From assembly GCA_944323505.1 (NCBI GenBank), contig CALUST010000008.1:1-64000 (forward strand): a stretch of 64,000 nt of DNA. Direction: 5' to 3'. The stretch is from an uncultured Bacteroidales bacterium. GTDB lineage: Bacteria; Bacteroidota; Bacteroidia; Bacteroidales; UBA932. The notes below the pieces were generated by a model. It saw nothing but the letters and a program-made list of their open reading frames with translations. It had not been told where the DNA came from and did not search any database. Every line of letters starts with the position of its first letter. Position 1 is the stretch's first letter. Positions 46,521-55,906 of the stretch are shown piece after piece. The position numbers and the translations under genes are program-made.

Positions 46521-47570
46521 ATGGAAATGACAGATTGCACCAAGGCTTCGCTCCTGCTCATCTACACCGGAGGGACAATCGGCATGAAACAGGACCCGTC
46601 AGACATGACTCTCAAGCCGTTCAACTTCGGACAGATATTGGAGGAGGTGCCGGAGCTTTCCAAATTCGCATACAGGATCGACTCCTTCTCTTTCGACCCT
46701 ATCATCGACTCGTCAGACATCGAGCCTGAATCATGGAAAGAACTCGCCACTCTCATATATGAGAAATACGATGAATATGACGGGTTCATAGTCCTGCACG
46801 GCACTGACACCATGTCATATTCGGCATCCGCCCTCAGTTTCATGCTTGAAGGCCTGACAAAACCTGTGATCTTCACAGGCAGCCAACTGCCGATCGGAGT
46901 CCCGAGGACCGACGGCAAGGAGAACCTCATCTCCGCCGTGGAAATCGCAGCCGCCAAAGACGCTGACGGCCATGCCAGAGTCCCCGAAGTCTGCATCTGC
47001 TTCGACAATATGCTGATGAGAGGCAACCGCACCACCAAGGTGAACGCCGACAACTTCAGGGCATTCCGGTCAGAGAACCTTCCACCGCTTGCGGAAGCGG
47101 GCATCTACATCCGGTACAATGACGGACTCATCAGGAAGCCAGCCGACTGGGACAGGAAGCCCGTCCTGCATCTGGATTTGGACACAAGGGTGTCGATTCT
47201 CAAGATACACCCAGGCATCACCCCACAGGTAGTGGAGAACATCCTCTGCGGGAAAGAGACGAGGGCCGTTATCATCGAGACCTACGGCTCCGGCAACGCC
47301 CCGTCAAGGCCATGGTTCATAGAACTCATCGGCAAGGCCGTCAGAATGGGGAAGATACTCGTCAATGTGACGCAATGCCTGGCCGGCTCCGTGAACATGG
47401 ACATCTACGCCAACGGGAAGACCCTGAAAAAAGCCGGTGTGGCAAGCGGGTATGACAGCACTACCGAGAGCGCGCTGGCGAAACTGTTCCACCTGATGGG
47501 AAAGACACAGGACAACGGCAAGGTGACAGAAATGCTTGATGCCGACCTCTGCGGTGAAATATCAAAATAA
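46521..47570 (+). CDS. ansA: Type I (cytoplasmic) L-asparaginase
   Basis: Hydrolyses asparagine to aspartate and ammonia. The 349-residue protein carries both threonine motifs, LIYTGGTIGMKQ (Thr near residue 16) and VLHGTDTMSYSAS, plus FTGSQLPIG and the C-terminal domain ETYGSGNAP...NVTQCLAGSVNMD. No signal peptide, hence cytoplasmic. The frame is open 208 codons upstream through tatD, but only the ATG at 46521 gives the family N-terminus. Confidence 0.95.
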   Translation: MEMTDCTKASLLLIYTGGTIGMKQDPSDMTLKPFNFGQILEEVPELSKFAYRIDSFSFDPIIDSSDIEPESWKELATLIYEKYDEYDGFIVLHGTDTMSYSASALSFMLEGLTKPVIFTGSQLPIGVPRTDGKENLISAVEIAAAKDADGHARVPEVCICFDNMLMRGNRTTKVNADNFRAFRSENLPPLAEAGIYIRYNDGLIRKPADWDRKPVLHLDLDTRVSILKIHPGITPQVVENILCGKETRAVIIETYGSGNAPSRPWFIELIGKAVRMGKILVNVTQCLAGSVNMDIYANGKTLKKAGVASGYDSTTESALAKLFHLMGKTQDNGKVTEMLDADLCGEISK

Positions 47571-47695
47571 TTTATTGTCAAATGAAAATTAATTGCTAAA
47601 TTGCACCGGTTTTAGAATTGGAATCGAGGATAGACCAAGTTCTTTGATTAATATAACGATTTGATACATTATTAATTAAACACACAAAAACAATT

Positions 47696-48499
47696 ATGAA
47701 AAAAATTTTCATGTTTTTGGCAGTAATCGGCGTTATGGCCTTTACTGCACAATACGCAGCAGCACAGGATCAGGCTGCCGCTGAAGACACTACCGCTGCT
47801 GAGACAGTTGCTCCGGCAGAGGCCGGCTCACTCGCAGACCTCGTTGCTGCAACATCCCAGGATATTCCTCTTCACCAGCAGTTGAAGACCAAATTCATCG
47901 AAGGAGGTCCTGGCTTCATGGCCCTCATCGTTCTGTGTCTTATCCTCGGTCTTGCTGTCTGCGTAGAGAGAATCATCTACCTCAGCCTTTCCAAGACCAA
48001 CACCAAGAAACTTCTCGCCAAAATCGAGGAAGCACTCAAGACTGGCGGTCCTGAGGCAGCGAAAGAAGTATGCCGCAATACCCGCGGACCTATCGCAAGC
48101 ATCTTCTACCAGGGATTCCTCCGCATGGATCAGGGCGTTGAAGTCGTTGAGAAGACCATCGTATCCTACGGTTCAGTACAGATGAGCCTTATGGAAAACG
48201 GCCTCTCATGGATCGGCCTCTTCATCTCTGTAGGACCTTCTCTCGGATTCCTTGGAACAGTCGTCGGTATGGTGCAGGCATTCGATGCCATCCAGGTTGC
48301 AGGTGACATTTCACCTAACGTCGTTGCCGGCGGTATGAAAGTGGCCTTGATCACGACAGTCGGTGGTCTTATCGTCGCCATCATACTCCAGATTTTCTAC
48401 AACTACATCGTATCAAGGATTGATGCCATCTCCATCGAAATGGAAGACACTTCAATCTCGCTTGTAGATATGTTGGCAAAATATCAGGAGAAAAAATAA
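47696..48499 (+). CDS. exbB: MotA/TolQ/ExbB proton-channel protein
   Basis: Proton-channel subunit that energises a TonB or TolA partner. The 267-residue protein has a signal-peptide-like N-terminus (MKKIFMFLAVIGVMAFTAQYAAAQ), an Ala/Glu-rich periplasmic segment, then three helices with the family core GLSWIGLFISVGPSLGFLGTVVGMVQAF and GGMKVALITTVGGLIVAIILQIFYN. It is first of a four-gene operon ExbB-X-ExbD-ExbD. Confidence 0.93.
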   Translation: MKKIFMFLAVIGVMAFTAQYAAAQDQAAAEDTTAAETVAPAEAGSLADLVAATSQDIPLHQQLKTKFIEGGPGFMALIVLCLILGLAVCVERIIYLSLSKTNTKKLLAKIEEALKTGGPEAAKEVCRNTRGPIASIFYQGFLRMDQGVEVVEKTIVSYGSVQMSLMENGLSWIGLFISVGPSLGFLGTVVGMVQAFDAIQVAGDISPNVVAGGMKVALITTVGGLIVAIILQIFYNYIVSRIDAISIEMEDTSISLVDMLAKYQEKK

Positions 48500-48508
48500 T
48501 TTATCAAG

Positions 48509-48937
48509 ATGGGATACTCTAAATTAGTAAAAATCATACTTTGGGTGCTGATGGTGATCGGCGTAGCCGTCGGAGTATGGGGATTTGTGGCAGATTTCAA
48601 TGACGCATCTGTCAACGCCCTCCTCAGATGGGGCTATGTGATGGTTGTAGCCGGAGTTGCAGTGGCAGTCTTCCTTGGTCTTGCAATCGCCATCATCAAC
48701 AACCCTAAGAGCCTTATCAAGATGCTTGCATATCTTGTGGGCTGTGCTATTATCGTCGGGGCAGCATACTTTGCAGCCAGCGGAGATCCGGCAATGGGCT
48801 ATGTAGGTGTCCAGCCTGCCGAGAGTACACTGAAGATGACCGATACGATTCTGAATCTTGCTTATGTAGCTTGTATTGCTGCTGTTGCCGCAATCATTTT
48901 CGGAGCCTGCTTCACTGCGTATCGTAACAGCAAATAA
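48509..48937 (+). CDS. Four-helix membrane protein within the ExbB/ExbD operon
   Basis: A 142-residue protein with four predicted helices (about 7-27, 40-62, 68-90, 112-134) and little else; LVGCAIIVGAAYFAASGDP and the end FGACFTAYRNSK are notable. I do not recognise a named family, but an equivalent gene sits between exbB and exbD in many Bacteroidota. Nine bases after exbB, 12 before the first exbD, so it is probably an accessory of the complex. Confidence 0.75.
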   Translation: MGYSKLVKIILWVLMVIGVAVGVWGFVADFNDASVNALLRWGYVMVVAGVAVAVFLGLAIAIINNPKSLIKMLAYLVGCAIIVGAAYFAASGDPAMGYVGVQPAESTLKMTDTILNLAYVACIAAVAAIIFGACFTAYRNSK

Positions 48938-48949
48938 CAAAATATCAAT

Positions 48950-49525
48950 ATGGCAAAGAAATTACCAGAGATTAATTCAAGTTCAACAGCCGATATCGCG
49001 TTCCTGCTGCTGTCATTCTTCCTTATGACATCAAATATGGAGCAGAATTCGGGGTTGCAGCGTCGTCTGCCTCCTATGCCAGACGAAAACCAGAAAGTCC
49101 AGAATCAGAAGATCAACAGGCGTAACATCATCGTCGTGAAGATCAACTCTGCCGACAGACTTATGGCTGGGAATGAGCCTATTGATGTGAGCATGCTGAA
49201 ATTCAAGATCAAGGAATTCCTTATCAACGCAAACAATGATCCGAAACTCCCGGAAAAGGAGAACAAGACCATTGAAGGGTATGGTGATTATATGGTCTCC
49301 AAGGGAGTCATTTCCCTGCAGAACGACCGCGGTACAAGTTACCAGGCCTATATTGCAGTCCAGAACGAAATCGTGAAGGCCATTGACGAACTTCGCGACG
49401 ACTTCTCGAAAGCAAACTACGGCAAGCCATATCTCAGCCTTGATGAGGACCATCAGAAAATAGTTAGAGAGGCTATTCCGCAGAACATTTCTGAGGCCGA
49501 GCCTAAGGATGTAAGCAAAAATTAA
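48950..49525 (+). CDS. exbD: ExbD/TolR biopolymer transport protein, first copy
   Basis: A 191-residue single-pass protein. The N-terminal helix has the family pattern INSSSTADIAFLLLSFFLMTS with the proton-carrying Asp in STADIAF, followed by a periplasmic domain with PPMPDENQKVQNQKINRRNIIVVKINS and TSYQAYIAVQNEIVKAIDELR. Works with ExbB; the next gene encodes a second, shorter copy. Confidence 0.92.
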   Translation: MAKKLPEINSSSTADIAFLLLSFFLMTSNMEQNSGLQRRLPPMPDENQKVQNQKINRRNIIVVKINSADRLMAGNEPIDVSMLKFKIKEFLINANNDPKLPEKENKTIEGYGDYMVSKGVISLQNDRGTSYQAYIAVQNEIVKAIDELRDDFSKANYGKPYLSLDEDHQKIVREAIPQNISEAEPKDVSKN

Positions 49526-49538
49526 ACGGAGGTAAGAA

Positions 49539-50009
49539 ATGGCTAAATTCGGAAGAAGCGGGAAAAAGGAAGTTCCAGGACTGACCACAGCGTCAATGTC
49601 TGATATTGTCTTCATGTTGCTGTTCTTCTTCATGGTGACAACCCAGTTGAGGGAGACGGAAAACAAAGTCATGGTCAAACTTCCTGAGGCATCCCAGTCC
49701 GCAAAACTTGAGAGGAAAGACCTCGCTGCTTATATCAACGTTGGTCCTCCTGTTCAGCACCTGCAGGCACAGTATGGTAACGACGCCCGTATACAGCTCA
49801 ACGATTCATTCAGGACAGTAGATGACATCCGAGATTTCATCGCTACTGAAAGGGAGTCAAAGAGCGAGGCCGACAGACAGTTTATGACAGTGGCTATCAG
49901 AGCCGATGAAAATGTGAGAATGGGTATCATAACAGATATCAAACAGGAGTTGAGACGATGCTCAGCACTGAAAATCATGTATTCGGCAAGAAAACCGTCA
50001 GCTGACTGA
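49539..50009 (+). CDS. exbD: ExbD/TolR biopolymer transport protein, second copy
   Basis: A 156-residue single-pass protein with the proton-binding Asp in TTASMSDIVFMLLFFFMVTT and a periplasmic domain ending DIKQELRRCSALKIMYSARK. Two different ExbD proteins in one operon are common in Bacteroidota. A terminator hairpin follows 22 bases after the stop. Confidence 0.92.
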   Translation: MAKFGRSGKKEVPGLTTASMSDIVFMLLFFFMVTTQLRETENKVMVKLPEASQSAKLERKDLAAYINVGPPVQHLQAQYGNDARIQLNDSFRTVDDIRDFIATERESKSEADRQFMTVAIRADENVRMGIITDIKQELRRCSALKIMYSARKPSAD

Positions 50010-50030
50010 CAAGACTGACATACAATTAGA

Positions 50031-50061
50031 AAAAAGCAACCCTGCATGGGTTGCTTTTTTT
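50031..50061 (+). terminator. Intrinsic terminator of the ExbB/ExbD operon
   Basis: AAAAAGCAACCC / GGGTTGCTTTTT (50031-50042 and 50048-50059), 12 perfect pairs, 5-base loop, followed by further T. Confidence 0.88.
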
Positions 50062-50106
50062 ATGCTATTTAATATTCCAAGAGAGACAGATACAGGAAAA
50101 AATGAG

Positions 50107-50114
50107 TATTTTTG
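50107..50114 (+). promoter_or_regulatory. -7 box of the alkaline phosphatase gene
   Basis: TATTTTTG, 24 bases before the ATG at 50139. It would drive phosphatase-asnS-udk-TonB-like, which are 14-27 bases apart. No clear -33. Confidence 0.5.
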
Positions 50115-50138
50115 CAGGTTGGATAATCAAGATATGAA

Positions 50139-51365
50139 ATGAAAAGGAAACTTATCATCAAGGCACTCGCCGCATTTACGGCAATAGGCACATTAGTTGC
50201 ATTCAACTCATGCTGCGGAAACAGAGCATCCGGAGACAACGGACGGGCAAAATACATCTTCGTATTCATCGGGGACGGAATGGGGGCTGGACATGCAGCA
50301 GTCGCAGAATCATACCTCTCTCACAAGGAAGGAAAACTCGGAGGAGAACAACTGTGCTTCACAGGATTTCCTGTACTCGGCCTGTGCACCACTTACTCGG
50401 CAGACCATCATGTGACCTGCTCATCAGCATCCGGTACCGCCATTGCCTGCGGGACAAAGACAAACAACGGTTTCCTCGGAATAGATCCGGAAGGGAACAG
50501 GCTGAAAAGCATTGCATACGACCTGAAGGAAGACGGCTACAAGATTGGCATCATGTCATCAGTACCTGTCAATCATGCCACGCCTGCATCCTTCTACGCT
50601 CACAATACTGACAGGGAAGACTACTACAGCATCAGCATGGAGATTCCGGAGACAGGATTTGACTTTTTCGGAGGCTCAGGATTCCTGCAGTACAACGGCA
50701 AGGACGGCAAGAGCGAGCCTACGCCACAGGTCCTTGAGGATGAAGGCTACAATGTATGCTTCGGAGAGGCCGAATTCAGGGATAAGATGGACTCGACCGC
50801 ACATATCGTATTCATCCAGCCGAGCGGAAAGCAGGAAAACGCTGACAATTATGAGGTTGAAGGTCTTGAGGAAAACGACTCAAGGCTTGCAGAGATGCTG
50901 CAGATGAGCCTTGACTTCCTTGGAGACGAGAATCCATTCTTCATAATGTGCGAAGGAGGCGAGATTGACTGGGCGGCCCACAGTAATATGACAATGCCGA
51001 TGATAGATGCAATACTCAGGTTCGACGAGGCAGTTGCGACTGCATACGACTTTTACAAGGAACACCCTGATGAGACCCTGATCATCGTCACTGCAGACCA
51101 TGAGACAGGAGGTATCACTCTTGGAAGCAAAGGCTCATATTCAGTGGACTGGGACATATATGAGAAGGCTTCAAAAGACGGCAAGAAGATGTCAGCCGCA
51201 GAGAACATCAAACTCAATGACGCAGGACACATAGGATGGACAACCGACAACCATACAGGGGCCCCTGTGCCGGTCTACGCTATCGGTAAAGGTGCAGAAA
51301 GATTTGCCGGAAGAATCGACAACACCGAGATCAAAGGAAAGATTCTCGGCGAGGAGATCAGATAA
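50139..51365 (+). CDS. Alkaline phosphatase, probable lipoprotein
   Basis: A 408-residue zinc-dependent phosphomonoesterase. The N-terminus (MKRKLIIKALAAFTAIGTLV...NSC) looks like a lipoprotein signal with Cys25. Metal ligands appear in VFIGDGMGAGH, EGGEIDWAAHSN, VTADHETGG and TTDNHTGAPVP. The nucleophile region reads VTCSSASGTAIACGTKT, where E. coli PhoA has TDSAASATA, so the residue before the catalytic Ser is Cys instead of Asp; that Asp is not a metal ligand and the change need not abolish activity. asnS follows after 27 bases. Confidence 0.92.
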   Translation: MKRKLIIKALAAFTAIGTLVAFNSCCGNRASGDNGRAKYIFVFIGDGMGAGHAAVAESYLSHKEGKLGGEQLCFTGFPVLGLCTTYSADHHVTCSSASGTAIACGTKTNNGFLGIDPEGNRLKSIAYDLKEDGYKIGIMSSVPVNHATPASFYAHNTDREDYYSISMEIPETGFDFFGGSGFLQYNGKDGKSEPTPQVLEDEGYNVCFGEAEFRDKMDSTAHIVFIQPSGKQENADNYEVEGLEENDSRLAEMLQMSLDFLGDENPFFIMCEGGEIDWAAHSNMTMPMIDAILRFDEAVATAYDFYKEHPDETLIIVTADHETGGITLGSKGSYSVDWDIYEKASKDGKKMSAAENIKLNDAGHIGWTTDNHTGAPVPVYAIGKGAERFAGRIDNTEIKGKILGEEIR

Positions 51366-51392
51366 ATAATTGAACAATAAAACAAGACAATA

Positions 51393-52787
51393 ATGGAACA
51401 CGCAGGAAGAACCAAAGTAAAGGAGTTGCTGAAATGCGCTCCAGGACAGGAAGTTACAGCGAAAGGTTGGGTCAGGACAAGAAGAGGCAACAAGAACGTG
51501 TCTTTCATTGCCCTTAACGATGGTTCTACAATAAACAACATACAGATAGTGGTGGACATGGGCTCGTTTGACGAAGAGATGCTCAAAAAAATCACCACAG
51601 GGGCCTGCATCTGTGTAAAAGGCTCACTTGTAGAATCAATGGGAAGCGGACAGGCTGTAGAAATCCAGGCAAAGGAAATCACCATATACGGTGAGGCGGA
51701 TCCTGCCACCTATCCACTCCAGAAGAAAGGGCACACTCTTGAATTTCTGAGAAGCATTGCGCATCTCAGACCGAGGACGAACACTTTCGGAGCCGTATTG
51801 AGAATCCGTCACGCAATGGCATTCGCAATACACAAGTATTTCAATGACAAAGGTTTCGTATATCTGCACACCCCGCTTGTGACAGCATCCGACTGCGAAG
51901 GAGCAGGAGAGATGTTCCAGGTGACCACTCTCGATCTCAACAATCCGCCAAGAAAAGAGGACGGAAGCATCGACTACAGCCAGGATTTCTTCGGGAAGCA
52001 GACAAGCCTCACAGTCAGCGGACAATTGGAAGGCGAACTCGGCGCCATGGCTCTCGGCGAGATATACACTTTCGGACCGACATTCAGGGCTGAGAACTCC
52101 AACACTCCGAGACATCTTGCCGAATTCTGGATGATAGAGCCTGAAATGGCATTCTACGAGATAGAAGACAATATGGACCTCGCCGAGGATTTCATCAAAT
52201 ATCTTGTCAGATACGCACTGGAGAACTGCGGGGATGACCTCAAATTCCTGAACGACATGTTCGACAAGGAATTGATCCAGAGACTTGAAAGTGTGGTCAA
52301 CACGAAGTTCGTCCGGCTCACCTACACCGAGGGCATCAAGATACTTGAAGAATCCGGTGAGAAGTTCGAATTCCCTGTCAGCTGGGGAGTCGACCTTCAG
52401 AGCGAGCATGAAAGATACCTTGTCGAGAGACATTTCGGCAAGCCGGTCATAATGACGGACTACCCTAAGGACATCAAAGCCTTCTACATGAAGCAGAATG
52501 ATGACGGAAAGACCGTAAGAGGAATGGATGTACTCTTCCCTAAGATAGGCGAGATCATCGGAGGCTCTGAAAGGGAATCCTCACTGGAGAAACTGGAGAC
52601 CCGCATCAAGGAACTCGGGATGAAGAAAGACACTCTTGAGTGGTATCTTGACACCAGAAGATTCGGGTCAGCCCCGCACAGCGGATTCGGGCTCGGGTTT
52701 GAAAGGCTTCTGCTTTTCGTGACCGGAATGGCGAATATCCGTGATGTCATCCCGTTCCCGAGGACTCCTAAGAATGCCGAATATTGA
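51393..52787 (+). CDS. asnS: Asparaginyl-tRNA synthetase
   Basis: Class IIb synthetase charging tRNA-Asn. The 464 residues comprise an OB-fold anticodon-binding domain (about 1-115, [21 protein letters not shown]) and the catalytic core with motif 2 [24 protein letters not shown] and motif 3 [21 protein letters not shown]. The presence of an AsnRS suggests direct charging rather than only tRNA-dependent amidation. udk follows after 23 bases. Confidence 0.97.
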   Translation: MEHAGRTKVKELLKCAPGQEVTAKGWVRTRRGNKNVSFIALNDGSTINNIQIVVDMGSFDEEMLKKITTGACICVKGSLVESMGSGQAVEIQAKEITIYGEADPATYPLQKKGHTLEFLRSIAHLRPRTNTFGAVLRIRHAMAFAIHKYFNDKGFVYLHTPLVTASDCEGAGEMFQVTTLDLNNPPRKEDGSIDYSQDFFGKQTSLTVSGQLEGELGAMALGEIYTFGPTFRAENSNTPRHLAEFWMIEPEMAFYEIEDNMDLAEDFIKYLVRYALENCGDDLKFLNDMFDKELIQRLESVVNTKFVRLTYTEGIKILEESGEKFEFPVSWGVDLQSEHERYLVERHFGKPVIMTDYPKDIKAFYMKQNDDGKTVRGMDVLFPKIGEIIGGSERESSLEKLETRIKELGMKKDTLEWYLDTRRFGSAPHSGFGLGFERLLLFVTGMANIRDVIPFPRTPKNAEY

Positions 52788-52810
52788 TCTGACCATCAAA
52801 CCAATCGACT

Positions 52811-53428
52811 ATGCTGGTAATAGGAATAGCCGGAGGCTCAGGTTCCGGAAAGACTACAGTGGTGAAAGCCCTGACAGAGCAACTGAAAGAAAAGGTAGTT
52901 GTCCTGCCTCAGGACTCATACTACAAGGATTCGAGCCATCTTCCGCTCGAAGAGAGGCAGAAAGTCAACTTCGACCATCCTGACTCGATTGACTTTCCGC
53001 TGCTCATCAGCCAATTGGAACAACTTAAGGCCGGCAGGACCGTCGAACAGCCGGTGTATTCCTATCTTACCTGTTCACGCTCAAAGACAGAGACAATAAC
53101 TGTCACCCCGGCCGATGTCATCATTATAGAAGGGATATTGATCTTCACATGTGCAGAGCTGCGGAACCAGATGGACATCAAGATTTTCGTAGATGCGGAT
53201 GATGATGACAGGCTTATGAGGGTGATGACAAGGGACATCAGGGAGCGAGGACGAGACATGATGGCTGTCATAGAACGGTACAACCGCATAGTCAAGCCCA
53301 TGTACCTCCAGTTCATCGAGCCGAGCAAACGGTATGCTGACATCATCATTCCGCAAGGAGGACACAATAAGGTGGCTATAGAGATAATAGCGGCCACCAT
53401 CGAAAAAGAACTGAAACAGAAACAATAG
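52811..53428 (+). CDS. udk: Uridine kinase
   Basis: Phosphorylates uridine/cytidine for pyrimidine salvage. The 205-residue protein has the P-loop GIAGGSGSGKTTVV, QDSYYKDSSHLP, NFDHPDSIDFPLL, IIEGILIFT and RVMTRDIRERGRD, all signatures of the Udk family. It sits 14 bases upstream of the TonB-like gene. Confidence 0.96.
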   Translation: MLVIGIAGGSGSGKTTVVKALTEQLKEKVVVLPQDSYYKDSSHLPLEERQKVNFDHPDSIDFPLLISQLEQLKAGRTVEQPVYSYLTCSRSKTETITVTPADVIIIEGILIFTCAELRNQMDIKIFVDADDDDRLMRVMTRDIRERGRDMMAVIERYNRIVKPMYLQFIEPSKRYADIIIPQGGHNKVAIEIIAATIEKELKQKQ

Positions 53429-53442
53429 TCTGAAGTCTCGGT

Positions 53443-54285
53443 TTGGGGAAAAGGGAAATCATATCCTTTCTCAGGTTGATTGCCGGTTCCGCAGGCAGGA
53501 TTGCCCGCAGGACCGGAAGGATAATCTGTATATCAGCCGCACGGATAAAGTCCAGGACAAAAACCGAAGACAGGGCCGGCCTGTACGTCACAGTAATATT
53601 TCATCTTGTCATCATCATAGTTATGCTCGCCGGCACTGTAAGTTCGGCGATAAGCGGGGATTCCTCCTACCTGTTTGACTTTTCACATCAGGAGGAGGCA
53701 GAAAGGCTTGAGGAGGAAGAGGCATTCAAGGATGAGATCAGCAGACGGCTTGACAGGCTGCTCAATGACGCGGGGGATGTGGATCTCCCGCCTGTCCCTG
53801 ATGTAAGGAACATCGCGGTCGAGTCTTCTTCACTCACTGACGACAGGAATACAGATGCCGAAAAACTGTATGCAGACGCGGCAAGACTGCAGGCGGAACT
53901 GCAGAACGGCTACAGGCAGGATTTCGCGGTACAGGACATGAGTGACGAGACTGTTGATACAGGAGACACACAGGAGGACGCCTCCGAAAAGAAACCTGTC
54001 TACAAAGGCCCATCGGTGGCATCGTGGACACTTGACGGCAGAAAGCCCGTTACACTCAACATACCGGCATACAGATGCATCGGAGGAGGAGAAGTGTCTG
54101 TAATAATAACTGTCGACAATTCAGGCAGGGTGGTAAACGCCAGAATCATGGACGACATATCTTCTGATGATGAATGTCTCAGGAAATATGCCGTGCGGGC
54201 CGCAAGACTGTCAAGATTCACGGCATCCTCCTCGGCCCCGTCAAGACAGACAGGGGAAATCGTCTACAAGTTTATTGCGCAGTGA
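53443..54285 (+). CDS. TonB-like single-pass protein
   Basis: A 280-residue protein: basic N-terminus, one membrane helix (about 48-70, LYVTVIFHLVIIIVMLAGTV), a charged periplasmic linker with EEAERLEEEEAFKDE, and a C-terminal domain GGGEVSVIITVDNSGRVVNARI...RQTGEIVYKFIAQ resembling the TonB C-terminal fold. The only start before the helix is TTG at 53443; a stop codon lies 12 bases upstream in frame and no ATG precedes the helix. It may partner the ExbB/ExbD complex. The last 14 bases overlap the convergent ctpA. Confidence 0.72.
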   Translation: MGKREIISFLRLIAGSAGRIARRTGRIICISAARIKSRTKTEDRAGLYVTVIFHLVIIIVMLAGTVSSAISGDSSYLFDFSHQEEAERLEEEEAFKDEISRRLDRLLNDAGDVDLPPVPDVRNIAVESSSLTDDRNTDAEKLYADAARLQAELQNGYRQDFAVQDMSDETVDTGDTQEDASEKKPVYKGPSVASWTLDGRKPVTLNIPAYRCIGGGEVSVIITVDNSGRVVNARIMDDISSDDECLRKYAVRAARLSRFTASSSAPSRQTGEIVYKFIAQ

Positions 54286-55870
54286 CCTGCCCGACAAATC
54301 CGGGGGCATCCAAGGCAGCCTTTACCGTCTCATCTATCTCGATATAGAATCTGTAGAAAGCCTCGTCATCCAGCCTTGAATACCGGCCGACAAGAGCATA
54401 TAACTGAGGCATAAGATACTCCTCAGTCTTCGCCCACTCCCCTTTTTCCGGTCTGATCCCGTCTACCTCTGCGGCATATTCAAGGAATTTCGCACCGAGA
54501 TCCAGCGAATCAAGATAGCCTTCCAAAGCACGGAAATCATCTATCGGGGCAAGCGAATCCTTATACCGGTCGAACATCGCCGAAGCAAACCTCATCTGCG
54601 TCGCCTTGCGGTTGCATTTCAGATAGAACCCCGTAGCCTTTGTCGTATCCATAGGTACGAATATGTCAGGGATTATGCCGCCACCGCCATATACAACCCG
54701 GCCTGAGGCCGTATGGTACTCTATGCTCTTGTCAACCTTCATACTGTCGGCATCGGTAAACTCCCCATGCATATAACGCTCATAGATATCGTAGGCATAG
54801 TCTTCTGAATACGGCTTCTGGATACACCTGCCTGACGGAGTATAGAATCTTGCCACAGTAAGCCTGATGCCTGAGCCGTCAGTGAAATTGATCGGCTCCT
54901 GGACAAGCCCTTTTCCGAATGTACGCCTGCCTATTATGACACCTCTGTCATTATCCTGTATTGCACCCGAGAATATCTCACTCGATGACGCAGTCGACTC
55001 GTCCGTGAGGACAGACACCTCTATATCCTTCAATGAACCTCGCCCGTCAGCATTGTAGTCCTGACGCGCCCTGTGAAGCCCCTCCATATACACGATAGGC
55101 TCGCCTTTCTCAAGAAACTCGTTGCACAGCAGCAAAGCCTGGTCAAAATACCCGCCTGTATTGCCTCTCAGGTCGAATATCAGCCTGTTCATACCCTGGG
55201 AAAGGAGCCTGTCCCTCGCCTCTGTGAACTCCTTGAACGTCGTCCTGGTAAATTTAGACAGTCTGATATATCCCGTGGTATCATTAATCATGAACGCGGC
55301 ATCCACACAATGGACAGGAATCTTGCCACGGGTGATCTCAAACGGGATATCTGTGCCGTCGCGACTGACCGTTATCATGACCTTGGTGCCCGACGGGCCT
55401 TTCATCAGGCCTACCATAGTATCCTGAGGTGTCTTGCTGCCGGCTATCACACGGTCATCCACCTTGATGATCCTGTCACCCTGCAGAAGCCCTGCCTTTT
55501 CTGACGGGCCCCCGGGAATGACACTGAGGACAATAGCCGTATCGTTAGGCACATTGAACTGTATGCCTATCCCGTCAAAATTCCCGGCGAGTTCTGTCTC
55601 TGATGCCTCCAGATCCACAGGAGGAAGATACATTGAATGTGGGTCGAGTTGCGACAATGCGGCTGTGACGGCAGCATCTGTCATTTTCTTCATGTCGATG
55701 GTATCGACATAGTTCTCCTGTACCTGTTCGAGGATAAGATTCAGCTTGCGCCATCTGTCATAATCCCCGTCGAACTGTCTGGATGTGCCCGACACTCTGT
55801 TCACGACCATCGTCACAAGCACACCTATGACAATCCCGAATACCGCTATTACAAGATTCTCCCTTTTCAT
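54272..55870 (-). CDS. S41-family C-terminal processing peptidase
   Basis: A 532-residue CtpA/Tsp-type serine protease: N-terminal anchor helix (MKRENLVIAVFGIVIGVLVTMVV), N-domain (NYVDTIDMKKMTDAAV...LDPHSMYLPP), PDZ domain (IGIQFNVPNDTAIVLSVIPGGPSEKAGLLQGDRI), and the protease core with catalytic Ser in DESTASSSEIFSGA and Lys in GRRTFGKGLVQ. Cleaves proteins near their C-termini in the periplasm. Start ATG 55870; ATG 55891 is an alternative. The dCMP deaminase gene is 15-36 bases upstream. Confidence 0.95.
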   Translation of the reverse strand: MKRENLVIAVFGIVIGVLVTMVVNRVSGTSRQFDGDYDRWRKLNLILEQVQENYVDTIDMKKMTDAAVTAALSQLDPHSMYLPPVDLEASETELAGNFDGIGIQFNVPNDTAIVLSVIPGGPSEKAGLLQGDRIIKVDDRVIAGSKTPQDTMVGLMKGPSGTKVMITVSRDGTDIPFEITRGKIPVHCVDAAFMINDTTGYIRLSKFTRTTFKEFTEARDRLLSQGMNRLIFDLRGNTGGYFDQALLLCNEFLEKGEPIVYMEGLHRARQDYNADGRGSLKDIEVSVLTDESTASSSEIFSGAIQDNDRGVIIGRRTFGKGLVQEPINFTDGSGIRLTVARFYTPSGRCIQKPYSEDYAYDIYERYMHGEFTDADSMKVDKSIEYHTASGRVVYGGGGIIPDIFVPMDTTKATGFYLKCNRKATQMRFASAMFDRYKDSLAPIDDFRALEGYLDSLDLGAKFLEYAAEVDGIRPEKGEWAKTEEYLMPQLYALVGRYSRLDDEAFYRFYIEIDETVKAALDAPGFVGQVTAQ

Positions 55871-55906
55871 TCCGCACTGGACTACCGTCATTCCGACGGA
55901 TTAATG

